NCBI GenBank assembly: GCA_023433685.1
Contig: JAEYUD010000084.1
Location: 1-37,184, forward strand
DNA: 37,184 bases
Source: Bacteroidota bacterium
GTDB lineage: Bacteria; Bacteroidota; Ignavibacteria; Ignavibacteriales; Ignavibacteriaceae
Reading direction: 5' to 3'
In this document: positions 1-7,581 of the stretch, in pieces
Layout: the number at the start of each line of letters is the position of its first letter
Numbering within the stretch: the first letter of the stretch is position 1
Translations under genes and position numbers: made by a program
Notes under the pieces: generated by a model
Told to the model about the DNA's origin: nothing
What the model saw: the letters and a program-made list of their open reading frames with translations, nothing else
Databases searched by the model: none

Positions 1-775
1 ACTGTGATGTAACGGTATTGGTGATGTTGTAGCTTCCGCCTGTAAGAGGTGCCGGTGGGGCTGTGGTCGTGCTCCAAGAGCCGGCAAAATCATACCCCAT
101 TATAAAAATATAATCACATGAGGCAGCAAGACCGGTTAAAACCCAGCTGCTCCAGTTAACGGCCGGACCGGCGAACGAAACTTCCTTCCCCGGGTGATTA
201 GTGTGTACGTAAGTGGTCAGATCGGTCATGAAATTGTTGATCACGCTTCCACGGTCGGCTGTGTTCAAACCCTCAAAATCGATATTTATCCCGTCGAGCT
301 GGTAAGTGTTTATCTTCGAGCTAACCTTTGAGAAGAAGTTCTGTTTCGCGGTCTGATTGGTAATAATATTGTGTATCTGTGAAGCGGTAAAATTAACGGC
401 GGTCATTATCACCTTTACACCGTTGGTGTGGGCGGTATTGATCAGTGTTGACCATGGCCATCCCGATGGGTTCGAAATGTTGCCGAGTGAATCCACCTGG
501 AAATCAAAAGCGGCAATATGGGTCATAAGATCCCAGTGAACATTATCAAGTGCCGCGGGATACTCCCAGTAGGGGAGGAATCCAAAAACCGATTTTCCGG
601 TAACTGCCGCCCTGTCAAACTGCAACGGGATTATCTCCGCTGGTTCAACAATAGAACAGCGGGATGCTTCCCTGCCAAAAAGTTCTTTGTGGTATTTATG
701 AAGTGAGAAATTATCCTGCGCGCAAACCTGAAAAACGAGTAGCAACAGGAAAAGTGAAATATATTTATTGTGCAT
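1..775 (-). CDS. GH18 chitinase-like secreted glycosidase (partial, C-terminus outside window)
   Basis: My translation of the minus strand from ATG at 775 stays open to the window edge (258 residues visible). It begins with a signal peptide (hydrophobic LFLLLLVFQVCAQ, cleavage near residue 20). A GFLPYW strand at about 65-70 and DGINIDFEG at 161-169 are hallmarks of glycoside hydrolase family 18; E168 is the expected catalytic acid and D166 its partner. The fourth position of the usual DxxDxDxE motif is Asn164 instead of Asp. Family knowledge: GH18 enzymes hydrolyse beta-1,4 GlcNAc polymers by substrate-assisted catalysis, though some members only bind sugar or act as peptidoglycan/spore hydrolases. 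The visible part lacks any sorting domain, which could lie beyond the edge. Its ATG shares one base with the stop of the upstream NYN gene (TAATG), so translation is probably coupled. Confidence 0.85.
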   Translation of the reverse strand, partial: MHNKYISLFLLLLVFQVCAQDNFSLHKYHKELFGREASRCSIVEPAEIIPLQFDRAAVTGKSVFGFLPYWEYPAALDNVHWDLMTHIAAFDFQVDSLGNISNPSGWPWSTLINTAHTNGVKVIMTAVNFTASQIHNIITNQTAKQNFFSKVSSKINTYQLDGINIDFEGLNTADRGSVINNFMTDLTTYVHTNHPGKEVSFAGPAVNWSSWVLTGLAASCDYIFIMGYDFAGSWSTTTAPPAPLTGGSYNITNTVTSQ

Positions 776-1233
776 TATTTGATCCCGAATATTTTCTTGA
801 ATTCATCTTTTTGACGTTCGAGTGATTGGATCCTCTCCGTCTCTTCTTTTTCCTCCGCTGCCCTGAAAAATTTTGAAATAAAATCCTCTGACTTCATTGC
901 CACACAAGAGCACTTTTTCCCGTAGTTGAACACTTCGTGGTCGGAAGAAACAACCACTATGTTCCTCGGATTTTTTGACCGGTCAATCTCACTTTTGATA
1001 ACTGTGTCGGCGGGTCTTGAGTCGGAATAAACAATAGAAGTTTTATTGGTTTTAATAATATCTGACTGAAAACCATCGAGGAAGAGAACCACCTTGTTAT
1101 TTGTGCCTATGAAAACCCGGTCAAGTTTTACGGCGAGTTCTTCCCTCACCCCGGTTTTATCGGTTTTCATCCTCGACTTTAAAGTGGGCATTTTCCCCAT
1201 CAGGTTGTTTCCGTCTATAAAGTATATTTTCAT
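775..1233 (-). CDS. NYN/PIN-like domain RNA nuclease (YacP-like)
   Basis: A 152-residue cytoplasmic protein. It opens with KIYFIDGNNLMG, where D7 and N9 match the first acidic motif of NYN/PIN-like nucleases. It continues with VVLFLDGF (second acidic strand), ADTVIKSEID around residues 80-90, and VVSSDHEV at about 101-108, the usual order in the YacP/Rae1 family. The C-terminal 25 residues are charged and probably helical (EEKEETERIQSLERQKDEFKK). Family members are metal-dependent endoribonucleases, some acting on ribosome-bound mRNA; the exact substrate here cannot be read from sequence. It is the first gene of a minus-strand pair, overlapping the GH18 gene by one base, and is divergent from sppA. 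A weak AGGGA lies upstream of the ATG. The pairing with a secreted glycosidase has no obvious functional logic. Confidence 0.75.
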   Translation of the reverse strand: MKIYFIDGNNLMGKMPTLKSRMKTDKTGVREELAVKLDRVFIGTNNKVVLFLDGFQSDIIKTNKTSIVYSDSRPADTVIKSEIDRSKNPRNIVVVSSDHEVFNYGKKCSCVAMKSEDFISKFFRAAEEKEETERIQSLERQKDEFKKIFGIK

Positions 1234-1379
1234 CTTATCCCTGCAAATAATTTATTGACAAATATGAACCGCGGAACGCATTTTTGGTACAATTTTCAAG
1301 ACTCAAGGGTAAAAAAACTTTTTTTAATTTGATATATTAGCTATTTATTTTCGAATAATAAAGAGAAAGCCCGAGTATT
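1234..1379. promoter_or_regulatory. Divergent intergenic region between NYN and sppA genes
   Basis: This 146-bp AT-rich gap must hold promoters for both divergent genes. On the minus strand a CATATTTG octamer (7/8 to the Bacteroidetes TAnnTTTG box) lies at about 1259-1266. A near-palindromic A7-C-T7 tract lies at about 1311-1325. Neither strand shows a complete two-box promoter with correct spacing, so I mark only the region. Confidence 0.35.
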
Positions 1380-3206
1380 ATGTTAGAGTCAGGCCAATAT
1401 CCTCCCAATTCTTACTATCCGCCACAGAGAAGCGGCGTTAAAGATTTCTTTTTGATGCTGTTTGCCTCCATGACCGGGTTCATCCTCGCCAACCTGGCGC
1501 TGATGTTCGTGGTTGGAGGAATCTTTTTTTTGATAATAGGTGCCCTTGCCGGTTCAGAGACGGTAACCGTTGAGAAGGGATCAATACTGAAAATTTCGAT
1601 GAAGCAGGAGATCATCGACTCGCCCCGCGACGAGGAAGATCCATTTGCTGCCATATTCCAGGAAGAGGGCGGCGGTAAGAAAAGTCTTCAGCAATATGTG
1701 AATGCTATAAACAAAGCGGGGGATGATGAAAACATTACGGCAATTTTCCTCGACATAAGTGATCCGCAAAGCAATCTCGTCATCCTCGAAGAGATCAGAA
1801 ATGCTTTGCAGGGCTTTAAAAAGAAGGGGAAGAAGATCATCGCCTTCTCCGATTTCTATTCGCTTCGTGGGATGTACATTGCTTCGGTTGCCGATAAGAT
1901 ATGGCTGAATCCGCGCGGTAACATCATGTTCAAGGGACTTGCGGCCGAAACTCCAATGTTCAGCGACCTTCTACGCTCGATAGGTGTTGAGCCCCAGGTG
2001 ATCAGGGTGGGCAAATACAAAAGTGCAGTTGAGCCTTTTGTAATGCAGAACATGAGTCAGGATAACAAGGAACAGCTAAAAGCATATATTGGTGGGCTCT
2101 GGAGCTCGGTGATAACAAAAATGTCAGAAAAGACCAAACTTGACCCCGCGAGACTTAATTCGATAGCTGACTCCCTTTCCGCTTATGATCCCTCACTTGC
2201 CTTAAAATATGGTCTGGTTGACGGGCTTGTCTATCACCACCAAATCGATTCTCTTCTCATGAAGGAGTTTAAACAGACCGGAAAACCAAAGTATCTTGCC
2301 TTTGACAAATATCTAAAAACCGGCGCGGGTAACTTCAGCTATGAAACAAGTGATGAAGTGAGAATTATTTATGCTCAGGGCGACATCATAACGGGAAAAA
2401 GCACCGAGGAAAGTGTGGGAAGTGAAACCTTCGTTAAAGCTGTGAAAGAAGCGATGGAAGACGCATCGGTTAAAGCTGTCGTTTTACGCATCGATTCCCC
2501 CGGGGGAAGCGCTCTGGCAAGTGACATTATGTACCGCCAACTCGAACTGCTGAAAGCCAAAAAGCCTCTGATTGTTTCGCAGGGAAATTACGCGGCTTCA
2601 GGTGGCTATTATATCTCATCCCCCGCGGATGTGATCGTTTCCGCTCCTAACACACTGACCGGATCGATCGGAGTTTTTGGGCTGGTCTTGAACACTCAAA
2701 AATTGATGCGGGACAAGCTTGGAGTTAACTTTGACACAGTGAAAACGAACCGTTACGCCGACTTTTTCACAGGAGTGAGACCCATGAGCGCGTATGAACT
2801 TTCTGTTATGCAGATGAGTGTTGATACAACATACGACACATTTATAAGCCTGGTAGCAAAAGACAGGAAAATTAAGAAAGATCAGGTTCATGATATCGCT
2901 CAGGGAAGAATCTGGTTTGCGCCTGATGCCAAAAAGAACGGCCTGGTTGACACACTCGGCGGACTTTATGATGCAATAAAAATAGCCGCGGGAAAAGCCA
3001 AAATGAAAAGTTATTCGGTTACTTACAGCAGCACTTCTGAATCTTTCTTTAAAAAATTAATGAGAAACCTCGAGTCGGGGATCGGAGTTCTCCTCTTTGG
3101 AAAAGAGACAGCAAAGATGGTTGATCCCTTCGTTAAAGAGGTGGAACGCGTCAGCAGATTCAATGGTGTTATGACAGTAATGCCATTCAATCCCGTGTTG
3201 TTCTAA
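1380..3206 (+). CDS. sppA: Signal peptide peptidase SppA, long (67K-type) form
   Basis: A 608-residue membrane protease that degrades leftover signal peptides in the inner membrane. One N-terminal transmembrane helix (about residues 22-57) is followed by two tandem S49 domains, as in the long E. coli-type enzyme. The catalytic lysine is in the first half (K214 in GKYKSAVEPF) and the nucleophile serine in the second (S407 in NYAASGGYY). The segment RIDSPGGSALASD at about 370-382 is the typical S49 signature. The length fits the 600-620 residue long form, so the gene is intact. The ATG at 1380 is preceded by a purine-rich AAAGAGAAAG stretch. It stands alone and is divergent from the NYN gene. 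Confidence is high because both catalytic residues and the overall order are present. Confidence 0.96.
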   Translation: MLESGQYPPNSYYPPQRSGVKDFFLMLFASMTGFILANLALMFVVGGIFFLIIGALAGSETVTVEKGSILKISMKQEIIDSPRDEEDPFAAIFQEEGGGKKSLQQYVNAINKAGDDENITAIFLDISDPQSNLVILEEIRNALQGFKKKGKKIIAFSDFYSLRGMYIASVADKIWLNPRGNIMFKGLAAETPMFSDLLRSIGVEPQVIRVGKYKSAVEPFVMQNMSQDNKEQLKAYIGGLWSSVITKMSEKTKLDPARLNSIADSLSAYDPSLALKYGLVDGLVYHHQIDSLLMKEFKQTGKPKYLAFDKYLKTGAGNFSYETSDEVRIIYAQGDIITGKSTEESVGSETFVKAVKEAMEDASVKAVVLRIDSPGGSALASDIMYRQLELLKAKKPLIVSQGNYAASGGYYISSPADVIVSAPNTLTGSIGVFGLVLNTQKLMRDKLGVNFDTVKTNRYADFFTGVRPMSAYELSVMQMSVDTTYDTFISLVAKDRKIKKDQVHDIAQGRIWFAPDAKKNGLVDTLGGLYDAIKIAAGKAKMKSYSVTYSSTSESFFKKLMRNLESGIGVLLFGKETAKMVDPFVKEVERVSRFNGVMTVMPFNPVLF

Positions 3207-3272
3207 TTCATACATTTATTGAATGTTTTTAAGTAAATTTCATACCGGATTAGAAAACAATCAGGAGCAGCC

Positions 3273-5399
3273 ATGAAAAATTTTTTCCGGGTATCAGTGC
3301 TTGTGATACTCTTCATTGCCGGGATTGTAGCTCAACCTCTTTCAACCTCTTTTCAGGTTATCAAGAAACCCTCGGTGCCGAGTGACTTCAGGGCTTTCAG
3401 CAAAGCCGGTAACACAATTTTCGCTGTTACATACGATCTAAGTATCAAGAGCAGCGTTTCTAAATCGACCGATGGTGGTCTAAACTGGCAGGTGCTTTCG
3501 AGTGCGTTCCCCGCGGCTGACAATCTTAACGCGGTCTTTTTCGTTGACGAGCAGACCGGTTTTGTCGGCGGATCAAACGGTGTGATCTACAAAACCACCG
3601 ATGGAGGTACAAACTGGGTTTCTACAGGAAGTGCATCCTATAACAGTGGTATCAATTTGATCCATTTCTTCAGTGCCACCACCGGTTTTGTGGGAGGTGG
3701 TGCCGCAACCGGGGGCAACCTGATCAAGACCACAGATGGTGGAGCGACATGGTCGTTTGTCACAAACCCCATCCCAACAAGAACACTTTACGATGTCCTG
3801 TGGTTGAATCAGAATGAGGGCATTATTGTGGGAAGCAGCAGCCAGTACATGATCACCACCGATGGAGGCGGAAGCTGGACAGCCGGAACGATGCCCGGCA
3901 CTTCAACAACACTTTACCGGATCAGACAGGCTGATGCCAATACATTTTATGTGGTTGGAACCGCGGGAAAGGTATTCAAAAGCACCGACGGTGGAGGTAC
4001 TTTTGTTGCTGTTACAACTCCCACCACCAGTGCCCTCTACTCGGCAGAGTTCTATGATGCCAACACCGGTGTAATCCTCGGTTCAAATGGTGTGGTGCTC
4101 CGCACCATCAATGGCGGCACCAACTGGACATTTGCTCCCATCTTTTCTACAGAGGTTATCAAAACTTCATTGAAGATGGGAAACACAATCCTGACGGGAG
4201 GATACAAGGCAAATATCGGTATTTCAACCGATGCCGGAGCAACCTGGAACACCACAGGCTCCACTTCCCGTGATTTCTATGGCGTCTACACCGAAAACAA
4301 TCAGAAATATACTGTTGTTGGCGACCGGGGTGAACTCCATCAAACCACTAACGGTGGACTTACATGGCGCAAATCCGCGTTTATGATGGGCGATTTCCTG
4401 TATGACGCATGGACTTCGGGCTCACTTATTTACACATGTGGCCGTCTTGGTGCATTCTACGTGTCTACCGATAACGGAAACAGCTGGATCAACAGATCGA
4501 ATGGAACGAGCACAACCCGGAACTACAAGCTCAACTTTTTTGACTCAAATTCCGGGTACATGGTAAACAATGAAGGGGGTATCATGTATACTACGAACCA
4601 GGGTACAAACTGGACCGCTAACACCACCGTTCCCTCAACAATCTTTTATGATATCAAAATGCTTTCACCCACTGTGGGATATGCTGTTGGTTCCGGCGAC
4701 AGAATTTACAAAACAACCGATGGAATCAATTTTAGCCATGGTACCATGGCGGTTCCTGCCGTGCAGCTTACCGGAATCGCGATGGTAGATGAAAACACAG
4801 GTTACATCTGTGGCGAGAATGGAGCCTTCTATAAAACCACTGACGGATTCCAGACAGTGACGCTTCTTTCCGATACCCTCGCCCTTCAGGGAAAGGTTCT
4901 GCATGATATCGTGATCTTCGGAGATAATGATGTATGGGCATTCGGACGTGCCGGCGTGGTGATGCGCCGTGTTTTGAATACGACATTTGTTGATACCACT
5001 TACAATTACATCGATTTCCTCGCCGCTCAAAAGATCAGTAACACCGAAATGGTAGTTGCTGCTTCGGGTGGACTCGTATTCAAAGTATCAAGGGATATCG
5101 TTCCGGTTGAACTTGTTTCTTTCACAGCGGAGGCTTCAAACGGTTCTGTAACCCTGAACTGGAGAACGGCAACTGAAACCAACAACAAAGGTTTCGGCGT
5201 AGAGAAAAGAGTTTCAGGAAACTGGCAGGAAATTGCTTTCGTGAATGGAACAGGAACCACTTCCGCGCCTGTGAACTACACTTATACCGATTTGAACCTT
5301 GTTGGTACAAAAGCAAGTTACAGACTGAAACAGGTTGATCTTGACGGAACATTCTCGTTTTCTGATGAGGTGGAAGTAGACCTGGGTTCACTCGATTAA
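3273..5399 (+). CDS. Ycf48/BNR-repeat beta-propeller secreted protein, cut before its T9SS sorting domain
   Basis: A 708-residue exported protein with an N-terminal signal peptide (VSVLVILFIAGIVAQ). Residues about 40-600 hold roughly a dozen repeats of the form (S/T)TDGGxxW, such as STDGGLNWQ, TTDGGTNWV and TTDGGATWS, diagnostic of Ycf48/BNR-type beta-propellers. A fibronectin-like module beginning PVELVSFTAE (about 610-705) follows; in this group it usually precedes a type IX sorting domain. Translation ends at TAA 5397-5399 after GSLD. The same frame then continues as a complete sorting domain to 5654 (next entry), so the product as read would lack its secretion signal. A good AGGAG lies at 3263-3267. 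The ligand is unknown; propellers of this kind are often surface or adhesion proteins. The stop may be a real mutation or a sequence error. Confidence 0.85.
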   Translation: MKNFFRVSVLVILFIAGIVAQPLSTSFQVIKKPSVPSDFRAFSKAGNTIFAVTYDLSIKSSVSKSTDGGLNWQVLSSAFPAADNLNAVFFVDEQTGFVGGSNGVIYKTTDGGTNWVSTGSASYNSGINLIHFFSATTGFVGGGAATGGNLIKTTDGGATWSFVTNPIPTRTLYDVLWLNQNEGIIVGSSSQYMITTDGGGSWTAGTMPGTSTTLYRIRQADANTFYVVGTAGKVFKSTDGGGTFVAVTTPTTSALYSAEFYDANTGVILGSNGVVLRTINGGTNWTFAPIFSTEVIKTSLKMGNTILTGGYKANIGISTDAGATWNTTGSTSRDFYGVYTENNQKYTVVGDRGELHQTTNGGLTWRKSAFMMGDFLYDAWTSGSLIYTCGRLGAFYVSTDNGNSWINRSNGTSTTRNYKLNFFDSNSGYMVNNEGGIMYTTNQGTNWTANTTVPSTIFYDIKMLSPTVGYAVGSGDRIYKTTDGINFSHGTMAVPAVQLTGIAMVDENTGYICGENGAFYKTTDGFQTVTLLSDTLALQGKVLHDIVIFGDNDVWAFGRAGVVMRRVLNTTFVDTTYNYIDFLAAQKISNTEMVVAASGGLVFKVSRDIVPVELVSFTAEASNGSVTLNWRTATETNNKGFGVEKRVSGNWQEIAFVNGTGTTSAPVNYTYTDLNLVGTKASYRLKQVDLDGTFSFSDEVEVDLGSLD

Positions 5400-5654
5400 T
5401 CTCTGGACCAGAATTATCCGAATCCATTTAACCCATCAACCACAATCAATTTCAGCATCCCTGTGAAGGGGAATGTTGTTCTCGATGTATTTGACATGAC
5501 AGGTGAAAAAATTGCTTCATTAGTAAATGGCGAACTTGAAGCCGGCCGGCACAGTATTGTATTCGACGCGTCTAAACTCTCATCCGGAGTTTACATTTAC
5601 AAATTGGTTTCTGGCAGTTTCACTTCAACCAAAAAATTGACCCTGCTTAAGTAA
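5400..5654 (+). pseudogene. T9SS C-terminal sorting domain separated from its gene by an in-frame stop
   Basis: Reading on in the same frame (codon positions divisible by 3) directly after the TAA at 5397 gives SLDQNYPNPFNPSTT, then a beta-sandwich ending KLSSGVYIYKL and KKLTLLK before TAA at 5652-5654. This is a full Por/T9SS type A sorting domain, closely similar in pattern to the C-terminus of the 13674-17438 gene (KLSSGVYIYRL, KKMILNK). It has no start codon or ribosome site at its beginning; the first internal GTG is at 5463, past the conserved motif. It is therefore best read as the detached 3' end of the 3273 gene. One base change in the TAA codon would restore a 793-residue protein. 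Confidence 0.85.
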
Positions 5655-5681
5655 ATTTCAGTTGCGCCAAGCGCGTTAAGA

Positions 5682-5723
5682 ACTTCCGTACCCCGAAAAA
5701 CCTCTCTTCGGGGATACGGAAGT
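5682..5723. terminator. Strong hairpin after the T9SS propeller gene
   Basis: An inverted repeat with arms of 16 and 17 bases (ACTTCCGTACCCCGAA against its complement, one bulged base) around a 9-base loop lies 27 bp after the stop at 5654. It is a plausible transcript end or mRNA-stabilising stem. No U-tract follows, so a classical intrinsic terminator is not proven. Confidence 0.55.
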
Positions 5724-5754
5724 ATCAAAGGAATGGAATATCTACAAATAACTC

Positions 5755-5787
5755 CAGGTTCTCAATGCGCCGCGGCGCACTTAAGTT
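5755..5787 (-). repeat. 33-bp dispersed element, copy 1, with 14-bp perfect palindrome
   Basis: The perfect palindrome TGCGCCGCGGCGCA at 5766-5779 is flanked by 8-bp repeat units. Read on the minus strand, the 33 bp match 34903-34935 on the plus strand at 32 of 33 positions. The match covers one AACTTRAG unit, the palindrome and 11 bases beyond. It lies between a gene end and smpB. Confidence 0.8.
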
Positions 5788-5851
5788 CTTAAGTTCTTAA
5801 GTTCTTAAGTTCTCGAGTTCATAAGTTCTCAGGTTCTCAAGTTCTTATATT
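5780..5851. repeat. Degenerate 8-bp tandem array (CTTAAGTT type)
   Basis: Nine consecutive 8-bp units: CTTAAGTT four times, then CTCGAGTT, CATAAGTT, CTCAGGTT, CTCAAGTT and CTTATATT. The period is exact with substitutions but no indels. It abuts the palindrome at 5766-5779 and ends about 43 bp before the smpB start. The complement (AACTTAAG, AACTTGAG) is the same unit as in the 33293 array. Confidence 0.85.
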
Positions 5852-5894
5852 CATATTTTCGTATATTTAAAGTTCGAATATTTCAGATTAGGCA

Positions 5895-6344
5895 TTGGAA
5901 CAGGCAAAAATAAAAATCATTGTAAGAAACCGCAAGGCTCACTTCGAGTACACGATAGTGCAGTCGTTCGAAGCGGGGATCGTGCTTCAGGGTACAGAAG
6001 TAAAATCGCTTCGTGCCGGCAAGTGTAATCTTACTGATGGTTTTGTTGAGATCATCAATGGTGAGGCCTGGCTCAAGAGTGTTCATATTTCTGAATACTC
6101 GCAAGGAAACATAAACAATCACGATCCGTTCCGAGACAGGAAACTGTTGCTAAACGCGATCGAGATTAAAAAACTTAACCAACGTGTTAAGGAAAAAGGG
6201 TACACCATCGTACCACTTTCTCTCTACTTGAAGAACGGCAAAGTGAAGGTCGAGATCGCTCTGGCAAAAGGTAAAAAACTTTATGACAAGCGGGAAGCAA
6301 TCGCAAAGAAGGACATGGAGAGAGAAAGCAGAAGAAAAGAATAA
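5895..6344 (+). CDS. smpB: SsrA-binding protein SmpB
   Basis: A 149-residue partner of tmRNA in trans-translation, which rescues stalled ribosomes and tags their products. The fold signature is clear: RNRKAHFEY at the N-terminus, GIVLQGTEVKSLRAGK at about 28-43, DGFVEI, HISEYSQGN at about 65-73, HDPFRDRKLLL, and a basic C-terminal tail (KGKKLYDKREAIAKKD) that enters the mRNA channel. The start is TTG at 5895: an in-frame TAG at 5889-5891 rules out anything longer, and alignment to the family puts the start here. No convincing Shine-Dalgarno precedes it, so translation may be weak or use a non-SD route. The pyruvoyl decarboxylase gene follows 43 bp later, probably in the same transcript. Confidence 0.96.
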   Translation: MEQAKIKIIVRNRKAHFEYTIVQSFEAGIVLQGTEVKSLRAGKCNLTDGFVEIINGEAWLKSVHISEYSQGNINNHDPFRDRKLLLNAIEIKKLNQRVKEKGYTIVPLSLYLKNGKVKVEIALAKGKKLYDKREAIAKKDMERESRRKE

Positions 6345-6372
6345 TTGTAACGGTCTTGTAAATAATTCAAAC

Positions 6373-6381
6373 AGGAAGGAG
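6373..6381 (+). promoter_or_regulatory. Ribosome binding site fixing the GTG start of the arginine decarboxylase
   Basis: AGGAAGGAG ends 6 bases before GTG at 6388. This supports the GTG rather than the ATG at 6283, which lies inside smpB and would add 35 residues absent from the family. Confidence 0.75.
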
Positions 6382-6387
6382 AAAAAG

Positions 6388-6933
6388 GTGTTCGTACCTT
6401 CTCGTATCTTTTTCACAAAAGGCGTCGGCAGACATAAAGATTATCTCGCTTCATTCGAGCTTGCACTTCGGGGTGCCGGTATCGAGATGTGCAATCTGGT
6501 TACTGTAAGCAGTATATTCCCACCAGACTGTAAGAGGATCTCAAAAGAAGAGGGCCTTAAATATCTTAAACCCGGTCAGATCGCTTTTTGTGTAATGGCT
6601 CGTAATCAGACCAATGAGCCCAACAGACTCATAGCTTCGTCAATTGGTGTCGCGATACCTGCTGATAAAAGCCTTTACGGTTATCTCTCTGAGCATCACC
6701 CTTATGGTGAGCCTGAGAAGGTTGCCGGTGAGTATGCGGAAGATCTCGCCGCGACGATGCTTGCGACAACTCTTGGTATCGATTTCAATCCTGAAGTTGA
6801 CTGGAGTGAGAGGGAAAACATCTATAAAATGTCGGGCAAGATCGTCCGTTCATTTAATGTGACTCAATCAGCCGAGGGGCACAAAAATGGTCTTTGGACC
6901 ACTGTTATCGCGGCTGCAATTCTCCTGCCTTAA
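6388..6933 (+). CDS. pdaD: Pyruvoyl-dependent arginine decarboxylase
   Basis: Converts arginine to agmatine, the first step of an agmatine route to putrescine and spermidine. The 181 residues match the family throughout: VPSRIFFTKGVGRHK at 3-17, the self-cleavage site VSSIFPP with Ser41-Ser42 (the second serine becomes the pyruvoyl cofactor), CVMARNQTNEPNRLIASS, YLSEHHPYGE, EDLAATMLATTLGI, and NVTQSAEGHKNGLWTTV near the C-terminus. The start is GTG 6388, chosen from the strong AGGAAGGAG and from the family's N-terminus. It sits 43 bp after smpB and ahead of a clear intrinsic terminator, so smpB and pdaD likely form one unit. The family also includes look-alikes acting on related substrates, but the residues seen support arginine. 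Confidence 0.94.
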   Translation: MFVPSRIFFTKGVGRHKDYLASFELALRGAGIEMCNLVTVSSIFPPDCKRISKEEGLKYLKPGQIAFCVMARNQTNEPNRLIASSIGVAIPADKSLYGYLSEHHPYGEPEKVAGEYAEDLAATMLATTLGIDFNPEVDWSERENIYKMSGKIVRSFNVTQSAEGHKNGLWTTVIAAAILLP

Positions 6934-6949
6934 GATCTGTATTTGATTG

Positions 6950-6982
6950 TCCGGTGGCTTTTCAGGTCACCGGATTTTTTTT
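6950..6982 (+). terminator. Intrinsic terminator after pdaD
   Basis: The stem TCCGGTG (6950-6956) pairs with CACCGGA (6968-6974) and is followed by eight T (6975-6982), 17 bp after the pdaD stop. Confidence 0.92.
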
Positions 6983-6993
6983 AGTGATCAAAA

Positions 6994-7000
6994 AAGGAGG
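6994..7000 (+). promoter_or_regulatory. Strong ribosome binding site with short spacing before the NlpC/P60 gene
   Basis: A full AAGGAGG is only 3 bases from ATG 7004. The open frame extends upstream into the terminator, so this site decides for 7004. The short spacing leaves ATG 7037 possible. Confidence 0.6.
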
Positions 7001-7003
7001 TCC

Positions 7004-7570
7004 ATGGCTCCATATCTCATATATATATTATCGATAATGAGTTCATTGAACTCAGCACCACCAGGGGAAAATTTCTTTTCGTTACACAAGAATTATCTTG
7101 CGAATGTATACAAACTGCCCAGCGGTGTAGTAATTGGGGAAGAGTACAAAATTCCCGAGAGCAGTTCTGACAAGGCTACCGTAACCAGAGTGCTGTCATT
7201 GGCGGCGAACTATTTAGGGTATCCCTACGTCTGGGGTGGAACCACCGAAAGGGGTTTCGACTGTTCAGGGTTCATGTACTTTTTATTTAATAAGATCGGA
7301 AGACCTATCCCGAGAATGCCTGCAGATCAGTGCCTGCTTGGCCCTGATATCCCTTATTCAAAGATCGAACCGGGTGATCTTATCTTCTTCAAAAGCGGAA
7401 ATGTCAACTCCAACTGGATCGGACATGTTGGTATGGCTTACGACAGGGACGCTAACGGAAATATAAGATTTATTCACGCGGAAGGCAAAAAAACAGGTGT
7501 GGTGATAACACTCCTCGAAAACCAGTATTATAAAAAACGCTTTTTAAGAGCAACCAGAATACTTAAATAA
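7004..7570 (+). CDS. NlpC/P60 family cell-wall peptidase
   Basis: A 188-residue protein, probably a secreted cysteine peptidase cleaving D-gamma-glutamyl-diaminopimelate bonds in peptidoglycan stem peptides. A hydrophobic N-terminus (PYLIYILSIMSSLNSA) looks like a signal sequence. The catalytic domain covers about 57-188, with YPYVWGGTTERGFDCSGF holding nucleophile C87, GHVGMAY with H141, and FIHAEG with the third polar residue H158, so the triad is complete. No SH3b or LysM binding domain is present. Start 7004 is set by AAGGAGG at 6994. It follows the pdaD terminator, hence its own promoter is expected, and is 11 bp from the lipoprotein gene downstream, suggesting a two-gene operon at the envelope. 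Confidence 0.9.
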   Translation: MAPYLIYILSIMSSLNSAPPGENFFSLHKNYLANVYKLPSGVVIGEEYKIPESSSDKATVTRVLSLAANYLGYPYVWGGTTERGFDCSGFMYFLFNKIGRPIPRMPADQCLLGPDIPYSKIEPGDLIFFKSGNVNSNWIGHVGMAYDRDANGNIRFIHAEGKKTGVVITLLENQYYKKRFLRATRILK

Positions 7571-7581
7571 CCGGAACACAA

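Noticed and set aside
3207..3240. Terminator after sppA
   Set aside because: Only a 5-bp stem (ATTCA/TGAAT) before a T-run; too weak to claim.
5780..5851. CRISPR array
   Set aside because: Units are 8 bp in direct tandem with no spacers, and no cas genes are near.
6283..6387. Upstream ATG start for the arginine decarboxylase
   Set aside because: It overlaps smpB, lacks a ribosome site, and adds a non-homologous basic stretch.
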